Shown: positions 25,045 to 35,032, numbered from the stretch's first letter. The stretch is DNA of 64,000 bases from Bradyrhizobium guangxiense (GCF_004114915.1 NZ_CP022219.1:6230501-6294500); one strand, 5' to 3'. A program made the numbers and translations. The notes: generated by a model from the letters alone, not told the origin.

Positions 25045-26031
25045 ATGACGCTGCCCGCCGCTGCCGTCTCGTTCGTCTTCTCCGCCGCGCCTGCGATCGC
25101 CGATCTCAAGATCTGCAACCGGATGTCCTATGTCGTTGAGGCCGCGATCGGCATCGACGACAAGGCGGCGACCGCGACGCGCGGCTGGTTCAGGATCGAT
25201 CCTGCGACCTGCCGCGTGGTGGTGCAGGGCACGCTGACCGCCGACCGCATCCTGCTCAATGCCCGCGCGCTCGGCGTCTATGGCGCCTCCCCGATCCCGC
25301 AGAACGGCCGCGACATGCTGTGCGTGGCACAGGACAATTTCGTCATTGCGCCCGCACGCCAGTGCCGCACCGGCCAGACGCAGGTGCCGTTCACGCAAGT
25401 GACGCCGACGCAAGGTCCGGACGGCAACCTCACGGCCTATCTCGCCGAGGATTCCGAATATGACGACGAGCAGGCGCGCCTTGCCGGCATCCAGCGCCTG
25501 CTGGTGATCGCAGGCTACGACGCCGCGCCGATCGACGGCGTCGACGGGCCGAAGACGCAGAGCGCGCTCGCCGCCTTCCTGAAGAGCCGCGGATTGTCGT
25601 CGGACGTCGTCGGCTCGCAAAACTTCTTCAAGACCATGGTCGATGCGGTGCAGACGCCATCCGCGACCGGCCTCACTTGGTGCAACGACACGCCGCACAA
25701 GGTGATGGCAGCGATCGCGACGGACGACGGCAGGTCCGTGACCAGCCGCGGCTGGTATCGCATCGATCCCAAGTCCTGCCTGCATCCTGATGTGACCGGC
25801 CAGCCGAAGCAGATCTTCAGCTTCGCCGAAGCGGTCGACGCCGACAACCGCGTCGTCAAGCTGAAAGACCGGCCGCTGAACTGGGGCGGCGACAAGCAGC
25901 TCTGCACCCGCGAGACCAAGTTCGAAACCAATGAGCAGGCCGATTGCGGCGCGCGTGGATTTGCCGTCACGGGCTTTGGCGCGGTGGACATGTCGAGCGG
26001 CGGCAAGACGCTGCGGTTTGCCGTGCCATGA
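25045..26031 (+). CDS. Exported protein: DUF1036 - peptidoglycan-binding-like - DUF1036
   Basis: A 328-residue exported protein (signal peptide about 1-19, ending PAIA). Residues 20-107 form a DUF1036 domain (LKICNRMSYVVEAAIG, TRGWFRIDPATC, cysteines near 24, 56, 93 and 107). Residues about 145-185 resemble a PG_binding_1 repeat (LLVIAGYDAAPIDGVDGPKT). Residues about 211-301 look like a second DUF1036 copy (WCNDTPHKVMAAIAT, RGWYRIDPKSC). It probably acts in the periplasm on or at the cell wall. The start is uncertain: in-frame TTG 25000 would give a more basic signal peptide. It ends overlapping the ATG region before the HAD gene. Confidence 0.8.
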   Translation: MTLPAAAVSFVFSAAPAIADLKICNRMSYVVEAAIGIDDKAATATRGWFRIDPATCRVVVQGTLTADRILLNARALGVYGASPIPQNGRDMLCVAQDNFVIAPARQCRTGQTQVPFTQVTPTQGPDGNLTAYLAEDSEYDDEQARLAGIQRLLVIAGYDAAPIDGVDGPKTQSALAAFLKSRGLSSDVVGSQNFFKTMVDAVQTPSATGLTWCNDTPHKVMAAIATDDGRSVTSRGWYRIDPKSCLHPDVTGQPKQIFSFAEAVDADNRVVKLKDRPLNWGGDKQLCTRETKFETNEQADCGARGFAVTGFGAVDMSSGGKTLRFAVP

Positions 26032-26045
26032 TCGAGAGAGCCGTG

Positions 26046-26741
26046 ATGAAATCCCTCCGCAGCTTCGCCCGGGTCGACACCTGGGTGTTCGACCTCGACA
26101 ACACGCTCTATCCGCATCACGTCAATCTGTGGCAGCAGGTCGATGCTCGAATCGGGGAGTTCGTCTGCAACTGGCTGAACGTCGGTCCAGAGGAAGCGCG
26201 GGCGATCCAGAAGGACTATTACCGCCGCTTCGGCACCACCATGCGCGGCATGATGACCCTGCATGGCGTTTCCGCCGACGACTATCTCGCCTACGTCCAC
26301 AAGATCGACCACTCGCCGCTGGAGCCGAACCCGGCGCTCGGCGAAGCCATTGCAAAATTGCCGGGGCGCAAGCTGATCCTGACCAACGGCTCGGTCGACC
26401 ATGTCGATGCGGTGCTGGCGCGTCTCGGCCTCGGCTCGCATTTCGACGCCGTGTTCGACATCATCGCCGCCGAGTTCGAGCCAAAGCCGGCACCGCAGAC
26501 CTATCGGAAATTCCTCGCCGACCATGCGGTCGATCCGACCCGGGCGGCGATGTTCGAGGACCTCGCCCGCAACCTCACCGTCCCGCACCAGCTCGGCATG
26601 ACCACCGTGCTGGTGGTGCCGGATGGGACGAAGGAGGTGGTGCGGGAGGACTGGGAACTGGAGGGCCGGGACGCAGCCCATGTGGATCACGTCACGGACG
26701 ATCTGACGGGGTTTTTGGCGGGATTGTCCCACCCCAAATAG
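26046..26741 (+). CDS. HAD-superfamily pyrimidine 5'-nucleotidase
   Basis: A 231-residue phosphatase of the SDT1/PPH1-like pyrimidine 5'-nucleotidase branch. HAD motifs are visible: motif I FDLDNTLYP (nucleophile Asp in DLD), motif II LTNGS, a Lys in EPKPAP, and motif IV MFEDLARNL. It would dephosphorylate nucleoside monophosphates such as UMP or CMP. ATG 26046 has GAGAG upstream; an ATG at 26028 overlapping the previous stop is an alternative. It is followed by a palindromic repeat and then dapD. Confidence 0.9.
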   Translation: MKSLRSFARVDTWVFDLDNTLYPHHVNLWQQVDARIGEFVCNWLNVGPEEARAIQKDYYRRFGTTMRGMMTLHGVSADDYLAYVHKIDHSPLEPNPALGEAIAKLPGRKLILTNGSVDHVDAVLARLGLGSHFDAVFDIIAAEFEPKPAPQTYRKFLADHAVDPTRAAMFEDLARNLTVPHQLGMTTVLVVPDGTKEVVREDWELEGRDAAHVDHVTDDLTGFLAGLSHPK

Positions 26742-26744
26742 CCC

Positions 26745-26843
26745 GTCATACCCCGCGAAGGCGGGGTATCCAGTAATTGCTGGCATCTCGATTCATCGCC
26801 ACCGCCGCAGCGTACTGGATCACCCGCTTTCGCGGGTGATGAC
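26745..26843. repeat. Two-armed palindromic repeat (TCCAGTA/TACTGGAT type)
   Basis: Left arm GTCATACCCCGC-GAAG-GCGGGGTATCC and right arm GTACTGGATCACCCGC-TTT-CGCGGGTGATGAC each form their own hairpin. Both outer ends are GTCAT/ATGAC. Relatives lie at 29688, 35033 and 46324. This one starts 4 bases after the nucleotidase stop. Confidence 0.85.
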
Positions 26844-26929
26844 ACCGAACCCAGCTTGACTCTCCCGGCCCGAATCCCGAAAAAGCGCTCCAATTCACGC
26901 GGAACCACGGCGTCCCAGAGGAAATCCCG

Positions 26930-27775
26930 ATGTCCCTTGCAGCCCTCGAATCCACCATCAACAGCGCCTTCGATGCGCGTGACGGCATCTCCACCTCGAC
27001 CAAGGGCGAGGTACGCGAGGCCGTGGACCAGGCGCTGGAGACCCTGGACAAGGGCGAGGCACGCGTTGCCGAGCGCGGCGCCGACGGCAAGTGGAAGGTC
27101 AATCAGTGGCTGAAGAAGGCGGTGCTGCTCTCGTTCCGCCTCAACGACATGGGCGTCATTCCCGGCGGTCCCGGCAAGGCGACCTGGTGGGACAAGGTGC
27201 CCTCGAAGTTCGAAGGCTGGGGCGAGAACCGTTTTCGCGATGCCGGATTTCGCGCGGTGCCGGGCGCCGTCGTGCGCCGCTCGGCCTTCATTGCCAAGAA
27301 TGTCGTCTTGATGCCGTCCTTCGTCAATCTCGGCGCCTATGTCGATGAGAGCACCATGGTGGACACCTGGGCCACCGTCGGCTCCTGCGCGCAGATCGGC
27401 AAACGCGTGCACATCTCCGGCGGCGCCGGCATCGGCGGCGTGCTCGAGCCGCTGCAGGCCGAGCCTGTCATCATCGAGGACGACTGCTTCATCGGTGCGC
27501 GCTCGGAAGTCGCCGAAGGCGTGATCGTGCGCAAGGGCGCGGTGCTGGCGATGGGCGTGTTCCTGGGCGCCTCGACCAAGATCGTCGACCGCGAGACCGG
27601 CGAGGTCTTCATGGGCGAAGTGCCGGAATATTCGGTGGTGGTGCCAGGCGCCCTGCCCGGCAAGCCGATGAAGAACGGCCAGATCGGCCCCAGCACCGCC
27701 TGCGCGGTGATCGTCAAGCGCGTCGACGAGCGCACGCGCTCCAAGACCAGCATCAACGAGCTGCTGCGGGACTAA
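26930..27775 (+). CDS. dapD: Tetrahydrodipicolinate N-succinyltransferase
   Basis: A 281-residue left-handed beta-helix acyltransferase that succinylates tetrahydrodipicolinate in lysine and meso-diaminopimelate synthesis. The hexapeptide repeats are visible ([41 protein letters not shown], then [19 protein letters not shown]), as is the catalytic region GENRF...PGAVVRR. The ATG is preceded by AGAGGA. It is separated from dapE only by a DUF805 gene, so two steps of the same pathway are encoded together. Confidence 0.97.
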   Translation: MSLAALESTINSAFDARDGISTSTKGEVREAVDQALETLDKGEARVAERGADGKWKVNQWLKKAVLLSFRLNDMGVIPGGPGKATWWDKVPSKFEGWGENRFRDAGFRAVPGAVVRRSAFIAKNVVLMPSFVNLGAYVDESTMVDTWATVGSCAQIGKRVHISGGAGIGGVLEPLQAEPVIIEDDCFIGARSEVAEGVIVRKGAVLAMGVFLGASTKIVDRETGEVFMGEVPEYSVVVPGALPGKPMKNGQIGPSTACAVIVKRVDERTRSKTSINELLRD

Positions 27776-27791
27776 GACTCTCTCCTCTCCG

Positions 27792-27811
27792 TCTCCCCGC
27801 AAGCGGGGAGA
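27792..27811. repeat. Hairpin after dapD
   Basis: TCTCCCCGC-AA-GCGGGGAGA is a perfect 9-bp inverted repeat, 16 bases after the dapD stop. It has no T-run on the + strand. It may reduce read-through or protect the mRNA end. Confidence 0.6.
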
Positions 27812-27903
27812 GGTGACAAGCGGCGCCAGCTTACCTCGTCGAACCCACCGTCCCTCCATCGCGACCAATTTCCGGGCGGCCCCTCCCGCCCGGAGCCTTC
27901 GCC

Positions 27904-28497
27904 ATGGATTGGACCTGGTACCTCTTCCGCTTCGACGGCCGCATCAACCGCGCCAAATATTGGCTGGCCGGGCTGATCATCGTCTGCTGGATGATCTTCC
28001 TGGCCGTCATCGTGGTGGCGTTCGGCCCTCGCTCGTTCGGCTTTTCGGTCAGCGACATCTTCAAGGTGGTCGACCCCGACACCTATCGCGCGCTGTCGCG
28101 CGCGGACCTCCCGCTGATCCTGGCCAAGCTGATCGGCACGCCGCTGTTTACCTGGGTGTTCGCGGCGACCTCCATCAAACGGCTCCACGACCGCGACAAG
28201 AGCGCCTGGTGGGTGCTGCCCTTCTTCGTCGTCCCCGGCCTGATCAACCAGTTCATCGACCGGATCGACAACGCTTCCATCGACGTCACGCTCGCCCTGA
28301 TCTCGTTCATCCTCGCGACCTGGGGCGGGATCGAGCTGCTGTTCTTCCGCGGCTCCAAAAAGACCAACCGCTTCGGCGCCGATCCGCTCCACGTGTCGCC
28401 GGCAGGCAAGCCCGGTCGGGATCAGCAGCGTGAGCTCGAAATGCCCCCGCAGAAGGCTGGCCCACCGCCGCAATGGCGTGTTAAGCCGAAAGCATGA
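27904..28497 (+). CDS. DUF805 family membrane protein
   Basis: A 197-residue inner-membrane protein with the DUF805 start ([19 protein letters not shown]) and about four hydrophobic segments, plus the conserved [14 protein letters not shown] motif (about 97-110). A hydrophilic, Pro/Gln-rich tail follows (about 160-197). The function of DUF805 is unknown. Its stop overlaps the dapE start (ATGA), implying translational coupling with lysine/diaminopimelate synthesis. Confidence 0.9.
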   Translation: MDWTWYLFRFDGRINRAKYWLAGLIIVCWMIFLAVIVVAFGPRSFGFSVSDIFKVVDPDTYRALSRADLPLILAKLIGTPLFTWVFAATSIKRLHDRDKSAWWVLPFFVVPGLINQFIDRIDNASIDVTLALISFILATWGGIELLFFRGSKKTNRFGADPLHVSPAGKPGRDQQRELEMPPQKAGPPPQWRVKPKA

Positions 28498-29660
28498 CCG
28501 ACGCTCTCTCCATTGCCCGCGATCTCATCCGCTGCCCCTCGGTAACCCCTGAAGATGCCGGTGCGCTCGGGGTGCTCGAAAAAGCCCTTGGCGCTGCGGG
28601 CTTCACCTGCCACCGCGTGACGTTCAGCGAAGAGGGCACTGCCGACGTCGACAATCTCTATGCGCGGATCGGCACCGAAGGCCCGCATATCACCTTTGCC
28701 GGCCACACCGACGTGGTGCCGCCCGGCGACGAGAGCGCATGGAGCATCGGCGCGTTCTCGGGCGAAGTGAAGGACGGTGTCCTGCACGGCCGCGGCGCGG
28801 TCGACATGAAGGGCGGTATCGCCTGCTCGGTCGCCGCGGTGCTGGAGCATCTCGCCGCCAATGGCGGCAAGCCGCGCGCAGATGGCAAGGGTTCGATCTC
28901 GTTCCTGATCACCGGTGACGAGGAAGACGTCTCCATCAACGGCACTATCAAGCTGCTCAAATGGGCCGCGGAGCGCGGCGAGAAATTCGATCATTGCGTG
29001 CTGGGCGAACCCTCCAATGTCGAGACGCTCGGCGACACCATCAAGATCGGCCGCCGTGGTTCGCAGTCCGGCACGCTCGTGGTCGACGGCGTGCAGGGCC
29101 ACGTCGCCTATCCGCACCGCGCCTCCAATCCGGTACCGGATATTTCGCGGCTGATCGTGGCGATCTCCGACGAGCCGCTCGACCACGGCAGCGCGCAATT
29201 CCAGGCCTCCAATCTCGAATTCGTCTCGGTCGACGTCGGCAACAAGGCCTTCAACGTCATCCCCGGCGAAGCCCGCGCTAGGTTCAACATCCGCTACAAC
29301 GACAACCACCCCCAGGCGAGCCTGCGCGAGCTGGTCGAGACGCGTCTCGCCAAGGCCTGCGGCAACCGCATCAAGGCCCGCATCGTCTGGGAGCCTTCGA
29401 ACTCCAACGTGTTCGTGACCAAGCCCGGCCCGTTCACCGACCTCGCGGTGTCGGCGATCGAGGAGGTGACGGGGCGCAAGCCCGAGCTGTCGACGTCGGG
29501 CGGCACCTCGGATGCGCGGTTCATCTCGAGCTACTGCCCGGTGATCGAGTTCGGGCTGGTCGGCCAGACCATGCACCAGGTCGACGAGCGCGTGCCGGTG
29601 GCCGATCTGGAAAAGCTGACGAAGGTGTATCGCGGGATTTTGACGCGGTATTTCGGGTGA
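28494..29660 (+). CDS. dapE: Succinyl-diaminopimelate desuccinylase
   Basis: A 388-residue M20-family metalloenzyme that removes succinate to give LL-diaminopimelate. The metal and catalytic signatures are present: [12 protein letters not shown] (metal His and catalytic Asp), [10 protein letters not shown] (bridging Asp), [10 protein letters not shown] (catalytic Glu pair), and a C-terminal His in [12 protein letters not shown]. The lid domain lies at about 185-300. The start overlaps the DUF805 stop. It is functionally paired with dapD 0.7 kb upstream. Confidence 0.97.
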   Translation: MTDALSIARDLIRCPSVTPEDAGALGVLEKALGAAGFTCHRVTFSEEGTADVDNLYARIGTEGPHITFAGHTDVVPPGDESAWSIGAFSGEVKDGVLHGRGAVDMKGGIACSVAAVLEHLAANGGKPRADGKGSISFLITGDEEDVSINGTIKLLKWAAERGEKFDHCVLGEPSNVETLGDTIKIGRRGSQSGTLVVDGVQGHVAYPHRASNPVPDISRLIVAISDEPLDHGSAQFQASNLEFVSVDVGNKAFNVIPGEARARFNIRYNDNHPQASLRELVETRLAKACGNRIKARIVWEPSNSNVFVTKPGPFTDLAVSAIEEVTGRKPELSTSGGTSDARFISSYCPVIEFGLVGQTMHQVDERVPVADLEKLTKVYRGILTRYFG

Positions 29661-29687
29661 GGCGGGACTTCGGCCTCAATCTCCACT

Positions 29688-29790
29688 GTCATCGCCCGGC
29701 TTGACCGGGCGATCCAGTATTCCAGAGACGGCAATGATCGAGTAGAGAGGCCGCGGCGTACTGGATGGCCCGGTCAAGCCGGGGCATGAC
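29688..29790. repeat. Two-armed palindromic repeat (TCCAGTA/TACTGGAT type)
   Basis: Left arm GTCATCGCCCGGCTTGACCGGGCGATCC and right arm GTACTGGATGGCCCGGTCAAGCCGGGGCATGAC each fold as a hairpin. Here both arms carry the CCGG(C/T)...CCGG tip type. It lies between the convergent dapE and truA genes and may act as a two-way terminator. Confidence 0.85.
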
Positions 29791-29834
29791 ACTGACGGTT
29801 TGGCAAGAGCGTGCCCGCCCTCTGCGCCGCTCCC

Positions 29835-30572
29835 CTAATAATCCACCTTCATCAGATACAGCCCCTCCGGCGGCGCCACGATGCCGCAGGCGGCGCGGTT
29901 GCGGGCGGCGAGCGCTGCGGAGAGATCGTCCGCAGTCCAGCGGCCCTCGCCGACCCAGACCAGCGATCCCACCATCGAGCGCACCTGGCTGTGCAGGAAC
30001 GAGCGGGCCGAGGTGACGATCGTGATCTCGCGGCCGTCGCGCAGCACGTCGAGCTGGTCGAGCGTCTTCTCCGGCGATTTGGCTTGGCACTCGGTGTCGC
30101 GGAAGGTGGTGAAATCGTGCTTGCCGAGCAGGCGCTTTGCTGCCGCGTCCATCGCATCGGTATCGAGCTTGCGCGGCACGCGCCAGGCGTGGCCGACATC
30201 GAGCGCGAGATTGGCACGGGTGTTGATGACGCGATAGCGGTAGTGGCGCTTCACGGCCGAGAAGCGCGCCTCGAAGCTGTCGGGTACGATCTCGGCTTCC
30301 AGCACCGCGATCGGATGCGGGCGTAGATGCGCATTGAGCCCGTCGCGGAACCGGCCCGGCGGAAACTGCTTGTCGACGTCGACATGCGCGACCTGGCCGC
30401 GCGCATGCACGCCGGCATCGGTGCGGCCGGCACCATGGACGCGCAGATCCGCTCCGGTCATCGCCTTCACGGCGGCCTCCAGCGCACCCTGCACCGAAGG
30501 CAGCGTGTCCTGCACCTGCCAGCCGAAGAACGGCGCGCCGTCATATTCGATGGTGAGCTTGTAGCGGGGCAT
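29835..30572 (-). CDS. truA: tRNA pseudouridine(38-40) synthase
   Basis: A 245-residue enzyme that isomerises uridines in the tRNA anticodon arm. The catalytic Asp is in [12 protein letters not shown] (about 50-61), and [16 protein letters not shown] is the family N terminus; [10 protein letters not shown] marks the C-terminal core. ATG 30572 overlaps the fmt stop (ATGA), so the pair is translationally coupled; TTG 30575 is a less likely start. The order def-fmt-truA on this strand is typical of rhizobia. Confidence 0.97.
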   Translation of the reverse strand: MPRYKLTIEYDGAPFFGWQVQDTLPSVQGALEAAVKAMTGADLRVHGAGRTDAGVHARGQVAHVDVDKQFPPGRFRDGLNAHLRPHPIAVLEAEIVPDSFEARFSAVKRHYRYRVINTRANLALDVGHAWRVPRKLDTDAMDAAAKRLLGKHDFTTFRDTECQAKSPEKTLDQLDVLRDGREITIVTSARSFLHSQVRSMVGSLVWVGEGRWTADDLSAALAARNRAACGIVAPPEGLYLMKVDY

Positions 30573-31495
30573 CAAGCGAACCGCATCGGCGGCTTGACCG
30601 GCACGCCGCGCAGGAAGTCCGCGGCCTGCATGCGGGCCTTGCCTTCGCGCTGCAGCTCGATGATGCGGATGGGACCGTCGCCACAGGCGACGGTGAGGAG
30701 ATCGTCGAGCACCTCGCCAGGGGCACCGGAGCCTTTTGCCAATTCGCAGCGCAGGATTTTTACGCGTGCGTCCTCGAGCTCGGCCCAGGCACCCGGGAAC
30801 GGCGAGAGGCCGTGGATGTGACGCAGCACCGCGCGCGCCGGCCTAGTCCAGTCGATCCGCGCCTCGGCCTTGTCGATCTTGGCGGCATAGGTGACGCCGT
30901 CCTCGCTCTGCTTCCTGAGCTGGAGCCCGCCGCGATCGAGCGCCGCCATGGCACGCACCATCAGATCGGCCCCGAGGCGGGACAGGCGATCGTGCAGGTC
31001 GAGCGCGGTCATGCTGTCGGTGATGGCAAGGCGCTCGGCCATGGCGACGTCGCCGGTATCCAGGCCGACATCCATCTTCATGACCATCACGCCACTCTCG
31101 GCATCGCCTGCCATGATCGCGCGGTTGATCGGCGCGGCCCCGCGCCAGCGCGGCAATAGCGAAGCATGCAGATTGTAGCAGCCGAGCTTTGGCGCATCGA
31201 GGATCGCCTGCGGCAGGATCATGCCGTAGGCGACGACGACAGCGGCATCGGCCTCGAACGCGCTGAACTCGTCGAGCGCCTCCTGCGTCTTCAGCGTCTT
31301 CGGCGTCAGCACAGGCACGCCGAGCTTTCGCGCCGCTTCTTCGACCGGGGTCGGCTGCAATTGCAGGCCGCGCCGCCCGCCCGGCTTCGGCGCGCGGGTG
31401 TAGACGGCGACGATCTCGTGGCCATGCGAGACCAGCTCGAGCAGCGTCGGTACGGAGAAATCGGGCGTGCCCATGAAGATCAGGCGGAGGGGCAT
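30572..31495 (-). CDS. fmt: Methionyl-tRNA formyltransferase
   Basis: A 307-residue enzyme that formylates initiator Met-tRNA using 10-formyltetrahydrofolate. N-terminal [18 protein letters not shown], the catalytic region [16 protein letters not shown] (His and Asn of the formyl site, about 107-122) and [17 protein letters not shown] are characteristic; the C-terminal OB-like domain begins near residue 205. It sits between def and truA, and the def product later removes the formyl group that this enzyme's product brings to new proteins. Confidence 0.97.
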   Translation of the reverse strand: MPLRLIFMGTPDFSVPTLLELVSHGHEIVAVYTRAPKPGGRRGLQLQPTPVEEAARKLGVPVLTPKTLKTQEALDEFSAFEADAAVVVAYGMILPQAILDAPKLGCYNLHASLLPRWRGAAPINRAIMAGDAESGVMVMKMDVGLDTGDVAMAERLAITDSMTALDLHDRLSRLGADLMVRAMAALDRGGLQLRKQSEDGVTYAAKIDKAEARIDWTRPARAVLRHIHGLSPFPGAWAELEDARVKILRCELAKGSGAPGEVLDDLLTVACGDGPIRIIELQREGKARMQAADFLRGVPVKPPMRFA

Positions 31496-31527
31496 GTGGC
31501 TGCGTTCGGTGAGAGTTCTGGTTCTCC

Positions 31528-31613
31528 GTCATGCCCGGGCTTGTCCCGGCCATCCACGGTCTTTGCGACTAAGGAAGCAAGGCGTGGATGGCCGGGTCAA
31601 GCCCGGCCATGAC
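31528..31613. repeat. Palindromic intergenic repeat, GTCATG(C/G)CCGGG type
   Basis: Left GTCATGCCCGGGCTTGTCCCGGCCATCCACG is complementary to right CGTGGATGGCCGGGTCAAGCCCGGCCATGAC, so the whole 86 bases can form one long hairpin. It lies in the def-fmt transcript. Confidence 0.85.
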
Positions 31614-31636
31614 GAGGAGAGAGAGAGAGCCGAGCC

Positions 31637-32164
31637 CTACTCGCCAGCGCGCTTGGCGGCCTTCTCGAACTTTTTCATGACGCGGTCGCGCTTGAGCTTC
31701 GACAGATAGTCGACGAACAAGACGCCGTTGAGATGGTCGATCTCGTGCTGGATGCAGGTGGCGTAGAGGCCTTCGGCGTCTTCCTCGTGCACCTTGCCAT
31801 CGAGATCGGTGAAGCGCACGCGCACCTTCGCGGGCCGTTCGACCTCCTCGTAATATTCGGGGATCGAGAGGCAGCCTTCCTCGTAGACCGAAAGTTCTGC
31901 TGACGAGGCGATGATCTCGGGATTGATGAAGACGCGCGGCAGCGGCTTTGTCTCGCCGTTCTCGTCGCGCTTGGCGAGGTCCATGGTGATGAGTCGCAGC
32001 GGCTGCGCGACCTGGATCGCGGCGAGGCCAATGCCGGGCGCGTCGTACATGGTCTCGAACATGTCGTCGGCAAGCTTGCGGATCTCCGAAGTGACCTTCT
32101 CGATCGGCTTGGAGACGAGGCGCAACTGCTTGTCGGGCAGGATGATGATTTCTCTGAGGGCCAT
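31637..32164 (-). CDS. def: Peptide deformylase
   Basis: A 175-residue metalloprotease that removes the N-formyl group from nascent proteins. The three family motifs are complete: GIGLAAIQV (motif I, about 46-54), EGCLSIP (motif II, metal Cys) and HEIDHL (motif III, two metal His and catalytic Glu). It is the first gene of the def-fmt-truA group, with its start facing the rmuC gene. CtrA-like sequences occupy the shared upstream region. Confidence 0.97.
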   Translation of the reverse strand: MALREIIILPDKQLRLVSKPIEKVTSEIRKLADDMFETMYDAPGIGLAAIQVAQPLRLITMDLAKRDENGETKPLPRVFINPEIIASSAELSVYEEGCLSIPEYYEEVERPAKVRVRFTDLDGKVHEEDAEGLYATCIQHEIDHLNGVLFVDYLSKLKRDRVMKKFEKAAKRAGE

Positions 32165-32216
32165 GGCCGCGATTTAAGCCCCAGGCCGGATGCGGTCAAT
32201 GCGGCCGGGAACCCCG

Positions 32217-32259
32217 TTAACCCCTCGCTAACCATAAACCTTCGTCTTTCGTTAACCAT
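32217..32259. promoter_or_regulatory. Cluster of CtrA-like half-sites between def and rmuC
   Basis: TTAA-N7-CTAAC occurs at 32217-32232, and the octamer TTAACCAT at 32252-32259. The AT-rich 170-bp divergent gap stands out from the GC-rich flanks. The resemblance to CtrA targets is by motif only; either gene could be affected. Confidence 0.35.
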
Positions 32260-32334
32260 AAAAATTGGGGGGTGATTAACCCCGATCGTTCCCTCTTCGT
32301 TCGCGAATCTCGGCGAATCGCGTTAGAAGGGCCC

Positions 32335-33531
32335 ATGAACGAGATCATTTTCATGCTGAGCGACTGGCCGGTGCGCACGATCGATGCGCTGATCGGGTTC
32401 GGCGCCCTCGTCCTCCTCCTGCTGGTGGTCATTGCGGTGGTGATCGCGCGTTCCGGGCGGCGCGGCGCGGAACTGGCGATGGCCCATGCGATCCGGGCCG
32501 ACGAGCTCGAGGAGCGCCTCGCCCAGGTGCTGCGCGCCCAGAGCGAGGCGTCCGGCCGGGTCGACGCCATGACCCAGACGCTCGCCGGCCGCCAGGCCGA
32601 GATGGCGCGGGCGGTCAACGAACGGCTGGACTCGGTGACCCATCGCGTCGGCCAGTCCATGGAACATTCGACCCGCAACACCATGGAGAGCCTGCGCGCG
32701 CTGCACGAGCGGCTCGGCATCATCGACAGCGCCCACAAGAACCTCACCGACCTCACCACCCAGGTGACCACCCTGCGCGACGTGCTCGCCAACAAGCAGT
32801 CGCGCGGCGCCTTCGGCCAGGCCCGGATGGAGGCGATCGTCCAGGACGGACTGCCGAAGGGGTCCTACGAGTTCCAGTTCACGCTCTCGACCGGCAAGCG
32901 GCCGGATTGCGTCGTGTTCCTGCCCGACCAGCGCCCACTCTGCATCGACGCAAAGTTTCCGCTGGAGGCGATGACGGCGCTGCACGACGCCCGTACCGAC
33001 GAGGAGCGGCGCGTTGCCACCCAGCGGCTGCGCAGCGACGTGATGAAGCATGTCAGCGACATCGCTGAAAAATATCTCGTCACCGGCGAGACCCAGGAGA
33101 TGGCGCTGATGTTCGTGCCGTCGGAATCGGTCTATGCCGAGATCCACGACGGCTTCGACGACGTGATCCAGAAGGCCTATCGCGCCCGCGTCGTGCTGGT
33201 GTCGCCCTCGCTCCTGATGCTCGCGATCCAGGTGATGCAGCAGATCATGAAGGACGCGCGCATGCGCGATGCCGCCGACCAGATCCAGACTGAAGTGATC
33301 AAGCTGGGCGACGATCTCGGCCGCCTGCGCGACCGCGTCCTCAAGCTGCAAAAGCATTTTGCCGACGCGAACGAGGACGTCCGCCAGATCCTGATCTCCG
33401 CCGACAAGATCGAAAAGCGCGCAGGGCGGATCGAGGAGCTGGATTTCAGCAAGTCCGACGCCGAGGGTCCGCGCCTGGTGGCGACGGGAGCGGGCGAGCT
33501 GTTTCCGCGGAAGCTCCAGGCGGGGGAGTGA
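32335..33531 (+). CDS. rmuC: RmuC-family DNA recombination protein
   Basis: A 398-residue protein: an N-terminal membrane anchor (about 19-38, LIGFGALVLLLLVVIAVVI), a long coiled coil (about 45-165), then the RmuC nuclease-like domain with CIDAKFPLEAMTAL, FVPSESVYAEI and RARVVLVSPSLLMLAIQVM. RmuC limits recombination at inverted repeats. ATG 32335 has AGAAGG just upstream; the frame opens earlier at 32272. It is divergent from def. Confidence 0.92.
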   Translation: MNEIIFMLSDWPVRTIDALIGFGALVLLLLVVIAVVIARSGRRGAELAMAHAIRADELEERLAQVLRAQSEASGRVDAMTQTLAGRQAEMARAVNERLDSVTHRVGQSMEHSTRNTMESLRALHERLGIIDSAHKNLTDLTTQVTTLRDVLANKQSRGAFGQARMEAIVQDGLPKGSYEFQFTLSTGKRPDCVVFLPDQRPLCIDAKFPLEAMTALHDARTDEERRVATQRLRSDVMKHVSDIAEKYLVTGETQEMALMFVPSESVYAEIHDGFDDVIQKAYRARVVLVSPSLLMLAIQVMQQIMKDARMRDAADQIQTEVIKLGDDLGRLRDRVLKLQKHFADANEDVRQILISADKIEKRAGRIEELDFSKSDAEGPRLVATGAGELFPRKLQAGE

Positions 33532-33571
33532 TTCTCGTCTGAGATCCGGTACGCTGCCAACCCAATTTCGC

Positions 33572-33602
33572 TGTCGTCGCCCGGTCAAGCCGGGCGACGA
33601 CA
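33572..33602. repeat. Hairpin downstream of rmuC
   Basis: TGTCGTCGCCCGG-TCAAG-CCGGGCGACGACA is a perfect 13-bp stem with a 5-base loop, about 40 bases after the rmuC stop. It is a single-arm relative of the CCGG-type repeat tips and may work as a terminator even without a T-run. Confidence 0.7.
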
Positions 33603-33655
33603 TCTCCCTTGTGGCAGGCACGACACCTTCCCCCAGAATCTGTTAACACCGCCCC

Positions 33656-35020
33656 ATGACCGCACCCGATGCGACCTCCGCCGCCGCGACTTCCGCCCCT
33701 GCGACCTCCTGGCGCGACAGTCTTGCCGTTTACCTGCAGCCGCGGGTGCTGATCGTGTTGTTTCTGGGCTTCTCCTCCGGCCTGCCGCTGGCGCTGTCCG
33801 GCTCGACGCTGCTGGTGTGGATGCGCGAGGCCGGAGTCGATCTGAAGACCATCGGGCTGTTTGCACTGGTCGGCACGCCCTACACGCTGAAATTCCTGTG
33901 GGCACCGCTGGTCGATGCGCTACATGTGCCGCTGTTCACCCGCGCCTTCGGGCGGCGGCGGGGCTGGCTGGTGTTTTCGCAGCTGCTGCTGATCGTCGCG
34001 ATCCTGCTGCTGGCGCTGACGGATCCGGCACGGTCGCCGTTCTACGTCGCGCTCGGCGCGCTGCTGGTGGCGACGACATCGTCGACGCAGGACATCGTGG
34101 TCGATGCCTTCCGCGTCGAAAGCCTGCCCGAGAGCGAGCAGGCCGCCGGCATGGCCGCTTACGTCGCCGCCTACCGCATCGGCATGCTGGTCTCGACGGC
34201 GGGCGCGCTGTTCATCGTCTCGGGCTTCGAAAGCACGGGCATCACCCGCACATCGGCCTGGATGTGGGGCTATATGGTGATGGCGGCGATGGTGCTGATC
34301 GGGACGGTCACCGCATTGGCCGCGACCGAGCCGGAGCAATCGGAGCGGGCCGATGCCGCAACGCAGGCCGACAGTGCGTTTGCGCGGGTGCTGCACGCGG
34401 CGATCGGCGCCTTCTCGGAGTTCTTGACGCGCAAGGATGCGCTCGTCGCACTCGCCTTCGTCGTGCTGTTCAAGTTCACCGACGCCTTCTCCGGCACGAT
34501 GACCGCGCCGTTCGTGATCGACCTCGGCTTCACCCGCAACGACTATGCGGCGATCGTGAAGGGCGTCGGCCTCGCCGCGACGCTGATCGGCGGCTTTGCC
34601 GGCGGCTTCGTCGCACGGCGCTACTCGTTGGCGACATCGCTCTGGATCGGCGGCGTGGTGCAGGCGCTGGCCAATCTCTCCTTCTCCTGGCTCGCCATTG
34701 TCGGCACCAATCAATGGGCGCTGGCGTTCGCCATCTGCGCCGAGAATTTCACCAGCGCCATCGGCACCGTGATCTTCGTCGCCTACCTCTCGGCGCTGTG
34801 CCAGAACCCGCTGCACACGGCGACGCAATATGCGCTGCTCACCGCGCTCGCGGCGGTGGGGCGGACATATCTCTCGTCAGGCGCAGGCTTCGTCGCCGAG
34901 ACGACCGGCTGGCCGCTGTTCTTCGTGATCTGCGTGCTGGTGGCGATCCCGAGCCTGATGCTGCTGGCCTACTTGCAGAAGCGCGGGCATTTTGAGGCGC
35001 TGGGGCCGGTGAGGGTTTAG
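33656..35020 (+). CDS. ampG: AmpG-like muropeptide MFS permease
   Basis: A 454-residue transporter with about twelve to fourteen membrane segments. AmpG hallmarks are SSGLPLALSGSTLLVWMRE near TM1, GTPYTLKFLWAPLVD, GRRRGWLVFSQ and SSTQDIVVDAFRVE. It imports anhydromuropeptides from the periplasm for cell-wall recycling and can influence beta-lactamase induction. It stands alone, with a palindromic repeat after the stop. Confidence 0.9.
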   Translation: MTAPDATSAAATSAPATSWRDSLAVYLQPRVLIVLFLGFSSGLPLALSGSTLLVWMREAGVDLKTIGLFALVGTPYTLKFLWAPLVDALHVPLFTRAFGRRRGWLVFSQLLLIVAILLLALTDPARSPFYVALGALLVATTSSTQDIVVDAFRVESLPESEQAAGMAAYVAAYRIGMLVSTAGALFIVSGFESTGITRTSAWMWGYMVMAAMVLIGTVTALAATEPEQSERADAATQADSAFARVLHAAIGAFSEFLTRKDALVALAFVVLFKFTDAFSGTMTAPFVIDLGFTRNDYAAIVKGVGLAATLIGGFAGGFVARRYSLATSLWIGGVVQALANLSFSWLAIVGTNQWALAFAICAENFTSAIGTVIFVAYLSALCQNPLHTATQYALLTALAAVGRTYLSSGAGFVAETTGWPLFFVICVLVAIPSLMLLAYLQKRGHFEALGPVRV

Positions 35021-35032
35021 CTGCGACTCGCT

